Shown piece by piece: positions 9,127-17,869 of a stretch of DNA of 64,000 nucleotides. Under the pieces are notes generated by a model. It was not told the origin of the DNA, made no database searches, and saw nothing but the letters and a program-made list of their open reading frames with translations. The first letter of the stretch is position 1; every line of letters starts with the position of its first letter. Source of the DNA: Georgenia sp. TF02-10 (GTDB lineage: Bacteria; Actinomycetota; Actinomycetes; Actinomycetales; Actinomycetaceae); NCBI RefSeq assembly GCF_022759505.1, contig NZ_CP094289.1:744001-808000 (forward strand), written 5' to 3'. The position numbers and the translations under genes were made by a program.

Positions 9127-11160
9127 TCAGAAGCTGCCCCCACCGCCGTCGAACCCGCCGCCGCCGAAGCCGCCGCCCCCGCCACCGAAGCCGCCGCCGC
9201 CGAAGCTGCCGCCGCCACCGCCGAAGCCGCCCCCGCCGCCCCAGCCACCACCCCAGCCGCCCCCGTGCCCGCCGCCGCCGAGCAGGATGCCGCCGAGGAT
9301 CAACGAGCCGACGTCGAGGCCGCCGGCGCGGCGCCCGCCGCCGAACCCGCCGCCCCACGGGTCGTCGAACTGGTCGGAGTCACGCTCGGCGAGCGCCTGG
9401 GCGGAGGCGGCCATCTGCTCGGCCTGGGCCGCCCGCTGCAGGGCCGCCACCGGGTCACGGCCGGCGAGCCGGTTCGCCTCGCTCGCCAGCCGGGCCGCCT
9501 CCGACAGCCGGGTGCGGGCCTCGGTGCCCACCGAGCCCCGCCGGGTGGTGATGAAGTCCTGCACGGCCTGGATCTGGGACGCCAGCCGGCCCAGCCGGTC
9601 GTCGAGCTGGGCGGCGGCCCGCTGCCGGTTCTCGTCCTCGGCGCGGACCGGTGCGAGGGCGGCGTCGATGGCGGCCTCGGCCTGGGTCAGGCGCTGCAGC
9701 GCGGCGAGCGGGTCCCCGCCCTCCCGCGCCTGCTGCCCGAGGGCGATCGCGGCCTCGGCGTCCTTCCGGCGGGCGAGCACGGCGGGGTCGTCTGGGGCGA
9801 GGCGGCGGGCGTCTTGGACGTCGGCGGTGATCGAGGCCAGCGCGGTGTCCAGGCGGGCGCCGGCGTCGGCCAGCGCGCGGCCCGCCCCCTGGACGTTCTT
9901 CAGGAGCGTGTCGGCCTGCTGCACGGCCTCCTCGGCGACCCGCGCGTAGGTCACCGCGCTGGCCCGGTCCCCGGCCTCGACCTTGGCGCGGCCCTCCGCG
10001 ACGGCCTGCCGCGCCGAGCCCAGCAGGGCGGCGGCCTGGTCCGGGTTCTTCGCCACCGACGCCAGCGCCGCGGCGGGGTACTGGGTGGCCAGGCGGGCGA
10101 GCTCGGCGCGGGCGCCCTCGATGAGCCGGCCGACCTCCCCGGCGCGCTGCTCGAGCTCGCTGAGCGCCTCCGGCGCGCGGGCCTGCATGTCCCGCAGCCG
10201 GGTGAACTGCGTTGCCTGGTCCCGCAGCGTCTGCTCGATCTCCCCGGTCAGGCCCAGGATGTCGGCGTACATCTGCCGCTGCTGGGTCTCGGTCTCTGGC
10301 CTGTCGTCGTCGAGGAGCTGGCGGACGTGGAAGGCCTGCTGGAGCTTCTCCCGCGCCGTCCCCAGGGCCGCGGCGAAGGCGTCGGTGGCCTGCAGCCCGA
10401 ACTGGGCCCGGGCGAAGCCGAACTCCTGGTCCGCCCCGCGGACGGCGTCGTCGGCCGCGATCAGGGCCGAGCCGGCACGCTTGGCGAGCTCCTCGGTGGG
10501 CAGGTTGAGGGGGTGGTCGGGGGGGAGCTGCTGGCGGCGCGGCGCGGCCTCCGCCTGGGGCTGGCGGCGCCGCCGGAGGAAGGCGAACAGGCCGATGCCG
10601 GCGATGACCAGCAGCCCGATGACCAGGACGGTGCCGAAGAAGCCGGCGCCGCTGCCGCCGTCGCCGTCGTCCCCGCCGCCTCCGCCGGTGGCGATCTCAC
10701 TCACGCCGTCGGCCAGCGCGACCGCGGCGCCGGCCCAGTTGTCCGCGCCGAGCTCGGGCTCGACGTCCTGGTCAAGGACCTGCTCGAAGTCGGACTCGGC
10801 TATTGCGGAACTGCTGTGGCGGGCGCCGTAGTAGTCGCGGTCTTCGACGGCGACGGCGAGGAGGATGTTGTCCGGCCCCATGTTTGACATGGTCGCCGTC
10901 TCGACGGTCCACTCCTCCGGCGTCATCCCGTCGAAGGTGTCGACGAAGGTGACGACGAGCTCCTGCCCGGTGTCGGCCTCGAGCTCGTCGAAGGCCTGCT
11001 GGATCTCCGCCTCGTCCCCGGTGTCGAGCACCCCGGCGGAGTCGGTGACCTGCTCGCTCAGGGACTCCGGCGGCTCGGCGGCGGCCGGGACGGCGAGACC
11101 CGCGGGCAGGAGGACGAGGGCGGCGACCGCCAGGGCGCGGCATGCGGTGCGGGGTCTCAC
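9127..11160 (-). CDS. TPM-domain membrane protein with long coiled coil and glycine-rich tail
   Basis: About 677 residues from GTG 11160. It has a signal peptide (about 1-28), then a TPM domain (LSEQVTDSAGVLDTGDEAEI opening, ELVVTFVDTFDGMTPEEW in the middle), a membrane span (FFGTVLVIGLLVIAGIGLFA), about 390 residues of Ala/Glu-rich helical coiled coil, and a C-terminal tail of Gly-Gly-X repeats over the last 75 residues. TPM domains occur in membrane-quality-control and thylakoid-repair proteins. The coiled coil could contact PspA encoded directly downstream; this is inference. Start choice rests on the signal peptide and GAGG upstream. Confidence 0.85.
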   Translation of the reverse strand: MRPRTACRALAVAALVLLPAGLAVPAAAEPPESLSEQVTDSAGVLDTGDEAEIQQAFDELEADTGQELVVTFVDTFDGMTPEEWTVETATMSNMGPDNILLAVAVEDRDYYGARHSSSAIAESDFEQVLDQDVEPELGADNWAGAAVALADGVSEIATGGGGGDDGDGGSGAGFFGTVLVIGLLVIAGIGLFAFLRRRRQPQAEAAPRRQQLPPDHPLNLPTEELAKRAGSALIAADDAVRGADQEFGFARAQFGLQATDAFAAALGTAREKLQQAFHVRQLLDDDRPETETQQRQMYADILGLTGEIEQTLRDQATQFTRLRDMQARAPEALSELEQRAGEVGRLIEGARAELARLATQYPAAALASVAKNPDQAAALLGSARQAVAEGRAKVEAGDRASAVTYARVAEEAVQQADTLLKNVQGAGRALADAGARLDTALASITADVQDARRLAPDDPAVLARRKDAEAAIALGQQAREGGDPLAALQRLTQAEAAIDAALAPVRAEDENRQRAAAQLDDRLGRLASQIQAVQDFITTRRGSVGTEARTRLSEAARLASEANRLAGRDPVAALQRAAQAEQMAASAQALAERDSDQFDDPWGGGFGGGRRAGGLDVGSLILGGILLGGGGHGGGWGGGWGGGGGFGGGGGSFGGGGFGGGGGGFGGGGFDGGGGSF

Positions 11161-11250
11161 GTCGTGATCCTCGCGGCCAGGCGGGGTATGGCGCAACGAG
11201 TCGGGCAGGTGTTCGCCCAGGGAGGAGCCGCACGATGGGCCGGAACTGCA

Positions 11251-11330
11251 GCGGCACGAGTCCGTTCCGTGCTGGCGGCACCGGCCGGATCGGGCGAAGC
11301 GGCATGAGCCCGTTCTCGGCCGGTGGCACC
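11251..11330. repeat. two imperfect 32-bp direct repeats upstream of the DUF559-type gene
   Basis: Copies at 11251-11282 and 11299-11330 share the pattern gcggca-gag-ccgttc and end in ggcacc. They sit in the 368-bp gap 11161-11528 between two divergent genes. Nothing else recognisable is in that gap apart from the presumed promoters. Confidence 0.55.
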
Positions 11331-11528
11331 CGTCTGCCCCGGTCGGTCTGCCCAGCTGGACGCATCGCCTGCGGACCACGGGGACGGCGGCGGCCCCCCG
11401 CCCGCCGCCGACCGACGTTCAGGCACGTCTCGGGGCTGACGAGTCCCACGGCTGTGGACGGACCGGCCGCCTCGCGCTGTCCACACCCGGCCGGCATCGC
11501 TGCGCCGCCGAGCGCCAGGCTGCGGAGA

Positions 11529-12386
11529 GTGGACGTCGAACAGGCCCTCCGCGAGGCGGGTGGCGTGCTGCGCAGGAGTGCGCTCCCGCGCACCAGGGGG
11601 CAGCACCGACAGCTCGCCGAGCTGCTGACCAGCGGTGCGGTCCGTGCGGTCGGCGGATGGGTAACCTCGGCGGATGCGTCGCCGGCGCTGGTGGCGGCCC
11701 GGTGCCTAAACGCCACCATCACCTGCGTCAGCGCCGCGGCGGTGCTCGGCCTGCCGGTCCTGCGCCCGGACGACCGGGTGCACGTGGCCGTGCCGAGGGA
11801 CCGGGCACGAGTTGTGCCCGACCGCGGTCTCGGTGCCGTGGTCGTGCACCGAGAGTCGCTGTGGACGCCCGCGCACAAGTTGCTGCACCCGGTGGCACCG
11901 GTGCCGGAGGCCCTCGCCCGTGCCCTACGGTGCCTTCCGGCGGAAGAGGCGATCTGCCTGGTGGACGGGGCGCTGCACCGGCAGCTGGTGTCCCGGGAAG
12001 AGCTCGAGCGTGCCCTCCTCGGCCGTGGCGCCGGCCCGGCGCGACGCGCGCTGGGCAGGGCCGACGGGCGCAGCCGGTCCCTCGCCGAGACATGCGCCCG
12101 CCTGGTCCTGCAGGATGCCGGCTTCGACGTCATCCCGGGCGTGGTGATCTCCGGAGTCGGCGAGGTCGACCTCCGGATCGGGCACGTCGTGCTTGAGTGC
12201 GACGGCTTCGCCTACCACTCCGGACGCCGCGAGTTCCGTGAGGACCGGCGCCGGGACCGGGTCCTGACCGAGATGGGCTACGTGGTGCTGCGGTTCACCT
12301 GGGAGGACATCATGGGTGACCCATCGCTCCTCATCGAGAGCGTGCGCGCGGCCCTTGCCGTCCGCCGGGTCGTACCCAGCGCCTGA
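11529..12386 (+). CDS. DUF559-type endonuclease-fold protein with N-terminal AbiEi-like winged helix
   Basis: About 285 residues from GTG 11529. The N-terminal 90 residues (ALREAGGVLRRSALPRTRGQ, then a CVSAAAVLGLP helix) resemble the winged-helix half of AbiEi-like proteins common in actinobacteria. The C-terminus (VDLRIGHVVLECDGFAYHSG, then DRRRDRVLTEMGYVVLRFTW) is a Vsr/PD-(D/E)XK-like DUF559 domain with candidate metal ligands Asp and Glu. Such proteins are widespread orphan genes of uncertain role; antitoxin or nuclease function is not shown. The frame stays open upstream to 11142, but that part is repetitive. Confidence 0.7.
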   Translation: MDVEQALREAGGVLRRSALPRTRGQHRQLAELLTSGAVRAVGGWVTSADASPALVAARCLNATITCVSAAAVLGLPVLRPDDRVHVAVPRDRARVVPDRGLGAVVVHRESLWTPAHKLLHPVAPVPEALARALRCLPAEEAICLVDGALHRQLVSREELERALLGRGAGPARRALGRADGRSRSLAETCARLVLQDAGFDVIPGVVISGVGEVDLRIGHVVLECDGFAYHSGRREFREDRRRDRVLTEMGYVVLRFTWEDIMGDPSLLIESVRAALAVRRVVPSA

Positions 12387-12416
12387 CGACGGTGCCGCCG
12401 GCCGGCCGGCGCGGGG

Positions 12417-12520
12417 GCGTGCAAGAAGTAACACAAACTCAGCGTGAGCCGTCATCGCGACGCTGGAATTTCGCCGATCCGGTCCCGGCTCACCCCGAGA
12501 TTGTGTTACTTCTCGCACAC
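12417..12520. repeat. long AT-rich inverted repeat between convergent genes
   Basis: The sequence agaagtaacacaa at 12424 begins a 28-nt arm (12424-12451) whose inverted copy ends at 12513 (12486-12513). The arms match at 25 of 28 positions, and similarity continues about 7 nt outward. The loop is 34 nt. The arms are far more AT-rich than the surroundings. It could be a bidirectional terminator, a structured RNA or a small palindromic repeat element. The rest of 12387-12605 shows no gene. Confidence 0.8.
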
Positions 12521-12605
12521 CGCGCCCGGGTGGCAGCGTCGGTGGCCCTCACTAGCGGCCGCCGGCGCGTGTCGGCGGCTCACGCCGCCGGCGCGCGCCA
12601 GCGGA

Positions 12606-14249
12606 TCACGCCGTCGCCAGGTCCTCCGCGTCGATGATCCGGTACGCATAACCCTGCTCGGCGAGGAACCGCTGCCGGTGCGCGGCGAACTCCTGGTCCA
12701 CGGTGTCCCGGGCGACCACCGCGTAGAAGTGCGCCGTCTTGCCGTCGGCCTTGGGCCGCATGAGCCGGCCCAGCCGCTGGGCCTCCTCCTGCCGGGACCC
12801 GAAGGAGCCGGAGACCTGCACGGCGACCGAGGCCTCGGGCAGGTCGATGGAGAAGTTGGCGACCTTGGACACCACCAGCACGGGCACCTCCCCGGCCCGG
12901 AAGGCCGCGAAGAGCCGCTGCCGCTGCGTCACGGACGTCTGCCCGGTGACGAGCGGGGCGTCGAGGGCGGCGGCCAGGTCCTCGAGCTGGTCGAGGTACT
13001 GCCCGATTACCAGGGTCTGCTCCCCGGGGTGCCGGGCGAGGATCTCGCGGACCACCCGGTCCTTGCCCTCCGCGGTGGCCGCGAGGCGGTAGCGCTCTTC
13101 CGGCTCCGCCGTGGCGTAGAGCATCCGGTCCCGGTCCGGCAGGGTCAGCCGCACCTCCACGCACTCGGCCGGGGCGATATAGCCCTGCGCCTCGATGTCC
13201 TTCCACGGGGCGTCGTACCGCTTCGGCCCGATGAGGGAGAAGACCTCGTCCTCCCGGCCGTCCTCGCGCACGAGCGTGGCCGTCAGCCCGAGCCGGCGGC
13301 GGGCCTGCAGGTCCGCCGTCATCCGGAAGATGGGCGCGGGCAGCAGGTGGACCTCGTCGTAGACGACGAGCCCCCAGTCGTGCGCGTCGAGCAGCTCCAG
13401 GTGCGGGTAGACGCCCTTCCGCCGGGTGGTGAGCACCTGGTAGGTGGCGATGGTGACCGGGCGGACCTCCTTGCGGGCGCCGGAGTACTCCCCGATCTCG
13501 TCCTCGGTCAGCGACGTGCGCCGGAGGAGCTCCTCGCGCCACTGCCGCGCGGAGACGGTGTTGGTGACGAGGATGAGCGTCGTCGTGGAGGACTGGGCCA
13601 TCGCCGCGGCGCCGACCAGCGTCTTGCCGGCCCCGCAGGGCAGGACGACGACGCCCGAGCCGCCGTGCCAGAAGCTCTCCGCCGCCTCGCGCTGGTAGGG
13701 CCGCAGCTGCCAGCCGTCCTCCGCGAGCGCGATCGGGTGCGCCTCGCCGTCGACGTAGCCGGCGAGGTCCTCCGCCGGCCAGCCGAGCTTGACCAGGACC
13801 TGCTTGAGGTGGCCGCGCTCGGAGGGGTGGACCAGGACGTCCTCCTCGTCGACGCGCGCGCCGAGCAGCCCCTTCACCCGCTTCGAGCGCAGCACCTCCT
13901 CCAGCACCGGCCGGTCCAGGGCGTGCAGGACGAGGCCGTGCACGGGGTGCTTGAGGATCTGCAGCCGGCCGTAGCGGTCCATCGTCTCGGCGACGTCGAC
14001 GAGCAGCCCGTGCGGGACCGGGTACCGGGAGAAGTCGAGCAGGGCCGCCACGACCTGCTCGGCGTCGTGCCCGGCGGCGCGGGCGTTCCACAGGCCGAGG
14101 GGGGTGATGCGGTAGGTGTGCACGTGCTCGGGGGCGCGCTCGAGCTCGGCGAAGGGGGCGATGGCGCGGCGGGCGGCCCCGGCGCGCTCGTGGCCGACCT
14201 CGAGGAGGAGGGACTTGTCGGACTGGACGATCAGGGGGCCGTCGGGCAT
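12606..14249 (-). CDS. XPB-type DNA repair helicase
   Basis: A 547-residue SF2 helicase of the bacterial XPB group. A helicase-associated N-terminal domain (about 1-175) is followed by helicase motif I PCGAGKT (residues 204-210), motif II DEVH (298-301), motif III GLTATLVRED with the XPB RED motif, and in the second RecA domain SVAVQVSGSFGSRQEEAQRLGRLMRP (Arg fingers). It uses ATP to unwind DNA 3' to 5', probably in repair. A GACAAT box lies 6 nt before the ATG, fitting a leaderless start. A second protein with related associated domains is encoded at 22782-25157. Confidence 0.93.
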   Translation of the reverse strand: MPDGPLIVQSDKSLLLEVGHERAGAARRAIAPFAELERAPEHVHTYRITPLGLWNARAAGHDAEQVVAALLDFSRYPVPHGLLVDVAETMDRYGRLQILKHPVHGLVLHALDRPVLEEVLRSKRVKGLLGARVDEEDVLVHPSERGHLKQVLVKLGWPAEDLAGYVDGEAHPIALAEDGWQLRPYQREAAESFWHGGSGVVVLPCGAGKTLVGAAAMAQSSTTTLILVTNTVSARQWREELLRRTSLTEDEIGEYSGARKEVRPVTIATYQVLTTRRKGVYPHLELLDAHDWGLVVYDEVHLLPAPIFRMTADLQARRRLGLTATLVREDGREDEVFSLIGPKRYDAPWKDIEAQGYIAPAECVEVRLTLPDRDRMLYATAEPEERYRLAATAEGKDRVVREILARHPGEQTLVIGQYLDQLEDLAAALDAPLVTGQTSVTQRQRLFAAFRAGEVPVLVVSKVANFSIDLPEASVAVQVSGSFGSRQEEAQRLGRLMRPKADGKTAHFYAVVARDTVDQEFAAHRQRFLAEQGYAYRIIDAEDLATA

Positions 14250-14475
14250 CCGACCATTGTCGCGCGCGGCGGGCGCCGGCGGGGGAGAGGTCTCTCACGG
14301 CGCGCCGAGGGCGGGTGGACGACCCGACGGTTCGCCCGGGGCACCGGACTGCCGGCGCCGCACCCGTGGTGCCGGGACGGCCCGCGCCACGCCTTGGTCC
14401 CGGCGGCCAGGTCCGACGCCCGATGACCCTCGGTGCGGCTCATCACGCACGCCGCGGTCCACGCTCATCCGGCGG

Positions 14476-15486
14476 CTACTCCGCGCCGTCGCCCCAGTGC
14501 TCCCGCAGGTTCCTCGCGCGAGCCTCGTCGGCCGCCCGCTGCCGCGCCGCGCGGCGGCTCGCCCGGGTGTCCCGCACCCGCACCCGCAGGTCGCGGTCGG
14601 CGGGGATGCCGGCCTTGAGCTGGCGCACCCGCTCGACCTCGTGGTCGACCTCGGCGCCGAACAGCAGCGCCATGTTGATGATCCACAGCCAGATGAAGAA
14701 CACCACGACGCCGGCCAGGGCGACTCCGTAGTTGATCTCGAACCGGCCGGCGGTGGTGACGTAGAGCCGGAGGCCGAACGAGGCGACGGCGGCCACCAGC
14801 AGGGCCAGGACTGCGCCGGGGGAGACCGGCCGGAACCGTGGCGGCTCGATGTTGGGGCTGGCGTAGTAGAGCACCGCGACGACGGTGACGGCGGCCAGCA
14901 GCAGCATCGGCCACCGCACCGCCTCCCAGACGTGCACGACGGTGGTGCCGAGGCCGAGCACCTCCCCGAGGGCCCGGGCGACCGGCCCGGACACGACGAG
15001 GAGGAGGACGACCAGGATTGCGAAGGCCAGCAGGACCACCGTGGTGAGCAGGTGCGTGGCCTGCAGCTTCCACATCGGCCGGCCCTCGCTGATGCCGTAG
15101 ATCATGTTGATCGCCCGGCCCAGCGCGCCGACGTAGCCGGCGGACATCCACACCGCGGTGACCAGCCCGACCAGCAGCGCGACGCCGGCGGCGGGCTGGC
15201 GCAGCACGGCGAGGACCGGCTGGCTGACCGTCTCCAGTGCCTCCTCGTCCGGGCTGAGGATGGCGAGGATCTCCAGCACCGCCGCGGTGCCGGACCGGCC
15301 CTCGCCGAGGAGCGCGAGCACCGAGGTCAGGGCGATGGCCAGGGGCGGGACGGACAGCACGGCGAAGAACGTCATCCCCGCCGCCCGGTCCCAGCACTCG
15401 TGCGCGAGGAACTGCCGCGCCGCCTTGGCGACGACGTGGCGGCGGTAGGGCTGGCGGCGCACCGGCCGGACCTGCTGCTGCGTCAT
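14476..15486 (-). CDS. YihY/BrkB family inner membrane protein
   Basis: A 336-residue polytopic membrane protein. It has the YihY/virulence factor BrkB pattern: FLAHECWDRAAGMTFFAVLS in the first amphipathic/membrane region, SAGYVGALGRAINMIYG in the middle, and VVFFIWLWIINMALLFGAEV before a charged tail. Function in the family is unclear (often mis-called RNase BN). GGGAGGG lies upstream of ATG 15486. It lies between the HIT gene and the helicase on the same strand. Confidence 0.9.
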   Translation of the reverse strand: MTQQQVRPVRRQPYRRHVVAKAARQFLAHECWDRAAGMTFFAVLSVPPLAIALTSVLALLGEGRSGTAAVLEILAILSPDEEALETVSQPVLAVLRQPAAGVALLVGLVTAVWMSAGYVGALGRAINMIYGISEGRPMWKLQATHLLTTVVLLAFAILVVLLLVVSGPVARALGEVLGLGTTVVHVWEAVRWPMLLLAAVTVVAVLYYASPNIEPPRFRPVSPGAVLALLVAAVASFGLRLYVTTAGRFEINYGVALAGVVVFFIWLWIINMALLFGAEVDHEVERVRQLKAGIPADRDLRVRVRDTRASRRAARQRAADEARARNLREHWGDGAE

Positions 15487-15603
15487 CGTCCCTCCCGCTG
15501 GGCCTACCGAAGCACGCAGCCGGGGTGGCTGCGCGCGGAACGGACGCACGTTGTGGCCGAGGGCGACGGCGACGTCCCGGCACCGGGCCGGGACGCCCGG
15601 GGC

Positions 15604-16062
15604 TCACCCGGCGGGGTCGCCGTCGAGCGCCGCCCGCAGGCGCCGGGCGTAGTCGGCGGCCTCGGCGTCGTCGGCGTACTTGGTACGTGGCCAGAAGAAG
15701 CCGCGGAGCCCGTCTCCCTTGGTGCGCGGGACGAGGTGGACGTGCAGGTGCGGCACGCTCTGGCTCACCACGTTGTTCACCGCCACGAACGAGCCCTGGG
15801 CGCCGAGGCCGGTGACGAGCGCGGCCGCGATCCGCTGGGCCACGGCCATCAGCGGGGCGAGGGCGTCGGGCGGCAGGTCGGGCAGCGTCGGGACGTGCGC
15901 GCGGGGCACCAGCAGCGTGTGGCCCTTGAAGACGGGCCGGGTGTCCAGGAAGGCCAGGGTGCCGGCGTCGGCGTGGATCACGTGGGCGCCGGCGTCCCCG
16001 GCGACGATCCGGCAGAACACGCAGCTCGGCTCCCTCGCCGCCGCGGCCGATGGCCGGCTCAC
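15604..16062 (-). CDS. HIT family protein
   Basis: A 152-residue histidine-triad protein. CVFC near residue 20 is the usual N-terminal zinc pair, and HLHVHLVPR is the catalytic triad HxHxHxx. HIT proteins hydrolyse or transfer nucleotides from AMP- or ADP-linked substrates. Start GTG 16062 overlaps the stop of the upstream DUF2237 gene (GTGA), implying coupled translation. Confidence 0.92.
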   Translation of the reverse strand: MSRPSAAAAREPSCVFCRIVAGDAGAHVIHADAGTLAFLDTRPVFKGHTLLVPRAHVPTLPDLPPDALAPLMAVAQRIAAALVTGLGAQGSFVAVNNVVSQSVPHLHVHLVPRTKGDGLRGFFWPRTKYADDAEAADYARRLRAALDGDPAG

Positions 16063-16457
16063 CCCAGCGCGCCCGGGTCGTCCGGCACGTCGACGGCGTG
16101 CCGGCGCAGCACCTCCAGCGGCACCACCTCCAGCGCACGTTCGTGGGTGCAGGCGAGCACCACCGGTGCCGCCACGCCCACCGCCGCGGACTGGAGCCAC
16201 CGCGCGGCCACGACGCACCACCGGTCACCCGGGCGCAGGCCGGGGAACTGCCACTGCGGCTGCGCGGCGAGGAGGTTGTTGCCCAGGAGCCGCTGGTGCA
16301 CCAGGAAGTCGGAGGTCATCACCGCGCAGATGCTGTGGTTGCCCCGGTCCTCCGGGCCGGCACGGCACCGGCCGGTCCGGTAGTAGCCGGTGACCGGGTC
16401 GGTGCCGCACTTGCCGAGCTCCCCGCCCAGCACGTTGCGCTCCATGCGGTCGATCAT
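16059..16457 (-). CDS. DUF2237 family protein
   Basis: A 132-residue protein matching DUF2237: NVLGGELGKCGTDPVTGYYR, CRAGPEDRGNHSICAVMTSD, then QPQWQFPGLRPGDRWCVVAA and a HAVDVPD end. The conserved Cys residues are present. The family has no assigned reaction. It is the first gene of a minus-strand group with HIT, BrkB and the helicase. ATG 16445 is an alternative start four codons in. Confidence 0.85.
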   Translation of the reverse strand: MIDRMERNVLGGELGKCGTDPVTGYYRTGRCRAGPEDRGNHSICAVMTSDFLVHQRLLGNNLLAAQPQWQFPGLRPGDRWCVVAARWLQSAAVGVAAPVVLACTHERALEVVPLEVLRRHAVDVPDDPGALG

Positions 16458-16578
16458 GGCAGCGCCGGCGCGGGTACGGCAGTCCGGTCAGGGCCCGGCG
16501 AGCGCTCACCGGCCCGGGCTGGGCCGGCCGAGCCCTCGCCTCGGTCGGACCGCTCGAGCGGGGCTGGTCTGCCGAGTC

Positions 16579-16630
16579 AGCTGCTCAGTCCGGACCACTC
16601 GCGAGCCAGCTGTTCAGGTGGACCACTCGA
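16579..16630. repeat. direct repeat at the 3' end of the DUF4262 gene
   Basis: A 24-bp sequence beginning cagctg and ending ggaccactcg occurs at 16579-16602 and 16608-16630. The second copy covers the DUF4262 stop codon, so the first looks like a duplicated gene end. Confidence 0.5.
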
Positions 16631-17096
16631 CGGGCACCCCGAACAGCTCCTGCTTCCGCTGCGTCGTGGGCCAGCCCGGGTCCCACGGCCACTGCCCGGC
16701 GTGGTTCGTCCACACCACCTGCAGGCCAGGGACCAGGCGGGCGCCGCCAGAGCCGTACATCTCCTGGGCATAGGCCATCAGTCGCGGCTCGAGCACCTGG
16801 ACCAGCATCGAGCGGTGCGGGCTGAACGAGGCGATGATGTCGCCCGCCGCGAAGCGGTGCCCCTCGCGCACGTGCGCGGCGAGCTCGTTGAGCATGACCG
16901 CCGCATCCTTCCCCTCGAATCCGCTTATGACAAGCTCGGGGTGGTCGTGGAAGCGGGTCAGCCCGATCGTGTAGGCGAACGGCGGGTGACCGTCGCCGGC
17001 CTCCACGCCGAGGATCACCCACCCGTGCTTGGCGATCGTGTCGAGGTGGTACTGGTGGATCTCCTCATCGCTCCAACCATCACAGGTGAGGCACAT
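16614..17096 (-). CDS. DUF4262 domain protein
   Basis: A 160-residue soluble protein with the DUF4262 pattern: MCLTCDGWSDEE, then HGWVILGVE, FAYTIGLTRFHDHPELVISG and VWTNHAGQWPWDPG near the end. The function of the family is unknown. AAGGAG is 7 nt before ATG 17096. It is monocistronic by appearance. The 300 bp upstream of it are GC-rich and hold no other gene. Confidence 0.88.
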   Translation of the reverse strand: MCLTCDGWSDEEIHQYHLDTIAKHGWVILGVEAGDGHPPFAYTIGLTRFHDHPELVISGFEGKDAAVMLNELAAHVREGHRFAAGDIIASFSPHRSMLVQVLEPRLMAYAQEMYGSGGARLVPGLQVVWTNHAGQWPWDPGWPTTQRKQELFGVPVEWST

Positions 17097-17397
17097 GGCG
17101 GTCTCCTTCGTTCCGTCGTCGGCAGGGACGCTCGCGACGCTAGGAACGGGCACCGACGCCGGCCGATGCCGGCCGGCAGGGCCTGTGGAGGAGCCGGCAC
17201 CGGCCGGGAGCCGGTGGACCGGTCGGCGGCGCGCGAGCCGGTGGACTGTCGGCGGCGGAGAGGAGGTGGACGTCCGGGCGCAGGTGGGGGAGGGGCGTCT
17301 CCGGCGCTGCCGACGACCGGTCGGGAGGGGCGGCTCCGCACCGCCGGCGACCGGCCGAGAGAGGGCTCGCGGGAAACCTCTTGCGCTGACGCTGGTC

Positions 17398-17429
17398 CTG
17401 TGGTTCATTACTCCAGTAATGAACCACAG
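17398..17429. promoter_or_regulatory. perfect 32-bp palindromic operator
   Basis: The arms ctgtggttcattact and agtaatgaaccacag are exact reverse complements around CC. The site is AT-rich within a GC-rich 383-bp gap and lies 51 bp before the GntR gene. YtrA-type GntR proteins bind such TTCATTACT-like palindromes at their own promoter, so this is most likely the autoregulatory operator. TTGCGC at 17381-17386 is a possible -35. Confidence 0.85.
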
Positions 17430-17479
17430 AGCCATCGCGGTGTCCGCCCAGGCACCCACCACCCCCACGAGACGAGCCC

Positions 17480-17869
17480 ATGTTCGACGGACCTGAGCCG
17501 ATCTACCTGCAGATCGCGCAGATGATCCGCGCGCAGGTGCTCGCCGGCGAGCTCGCCGAGGAGGAGCAGGTCATGTCCACCACCCAGTTCGCCACCACCT
17601 TCCGGATCAACCCGGCGACGGCGGCCAAGGCCTTCGCCCAGCTCGTCGACGAGGGACTGCTGTACAAGCGCCGCGGCCTGGGCATGTTCGTCGCCCCGGG
17701 CGCCCGCGAGAAGCTCCTCACCGAGCACCGCCGCCGCTACTTCGACGAGGTCCTCGCCCCGGCCCTCGTCCAGGCCGACATCCTCGGCATCCCCACCGCG
17801 GACGTCGTCGCCTACGTCAACGGCCGTTCCAGCCCCGCCCCCGACCACCCCGAACCGAAGGGCCCGTGA
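17480..17869 (+). CDS. GntR family regulator, YtrA subfamily
   Basis: A 129-residue repressor: an N-terminal GntR winged helix (PIYLQIAQMIRAQVLAGELA, RINPATAAKAFAQLVDEGLL) and only a short C-terminal helical region, the size of the YtrA subfamily. This group usually controls adjacent ABC exporters and responds to envelope stress or antibiotics. It is the first gene of a five-gene run and overlaps the next start (GTGA). Confidence 0.92.
   Translation: MFDGPEPIYLQIAQMIRAQVLAGELAEEEQVMSTTQFATTFRINPATAAKAFAQLVDEGLLYKRRGLGMFVAPGAREKLLTEHRRRYFDEVLAPALVQADILGIPTADVVAYVNGRSSPAPDHPEPKGP

Noticed and set aside
12444-14426. A 660-codon plus-strand frame over the helicase gene
   Set aside because: The minus strand encodes the complete XPB helicase; the plus frame has no recognisable domain.
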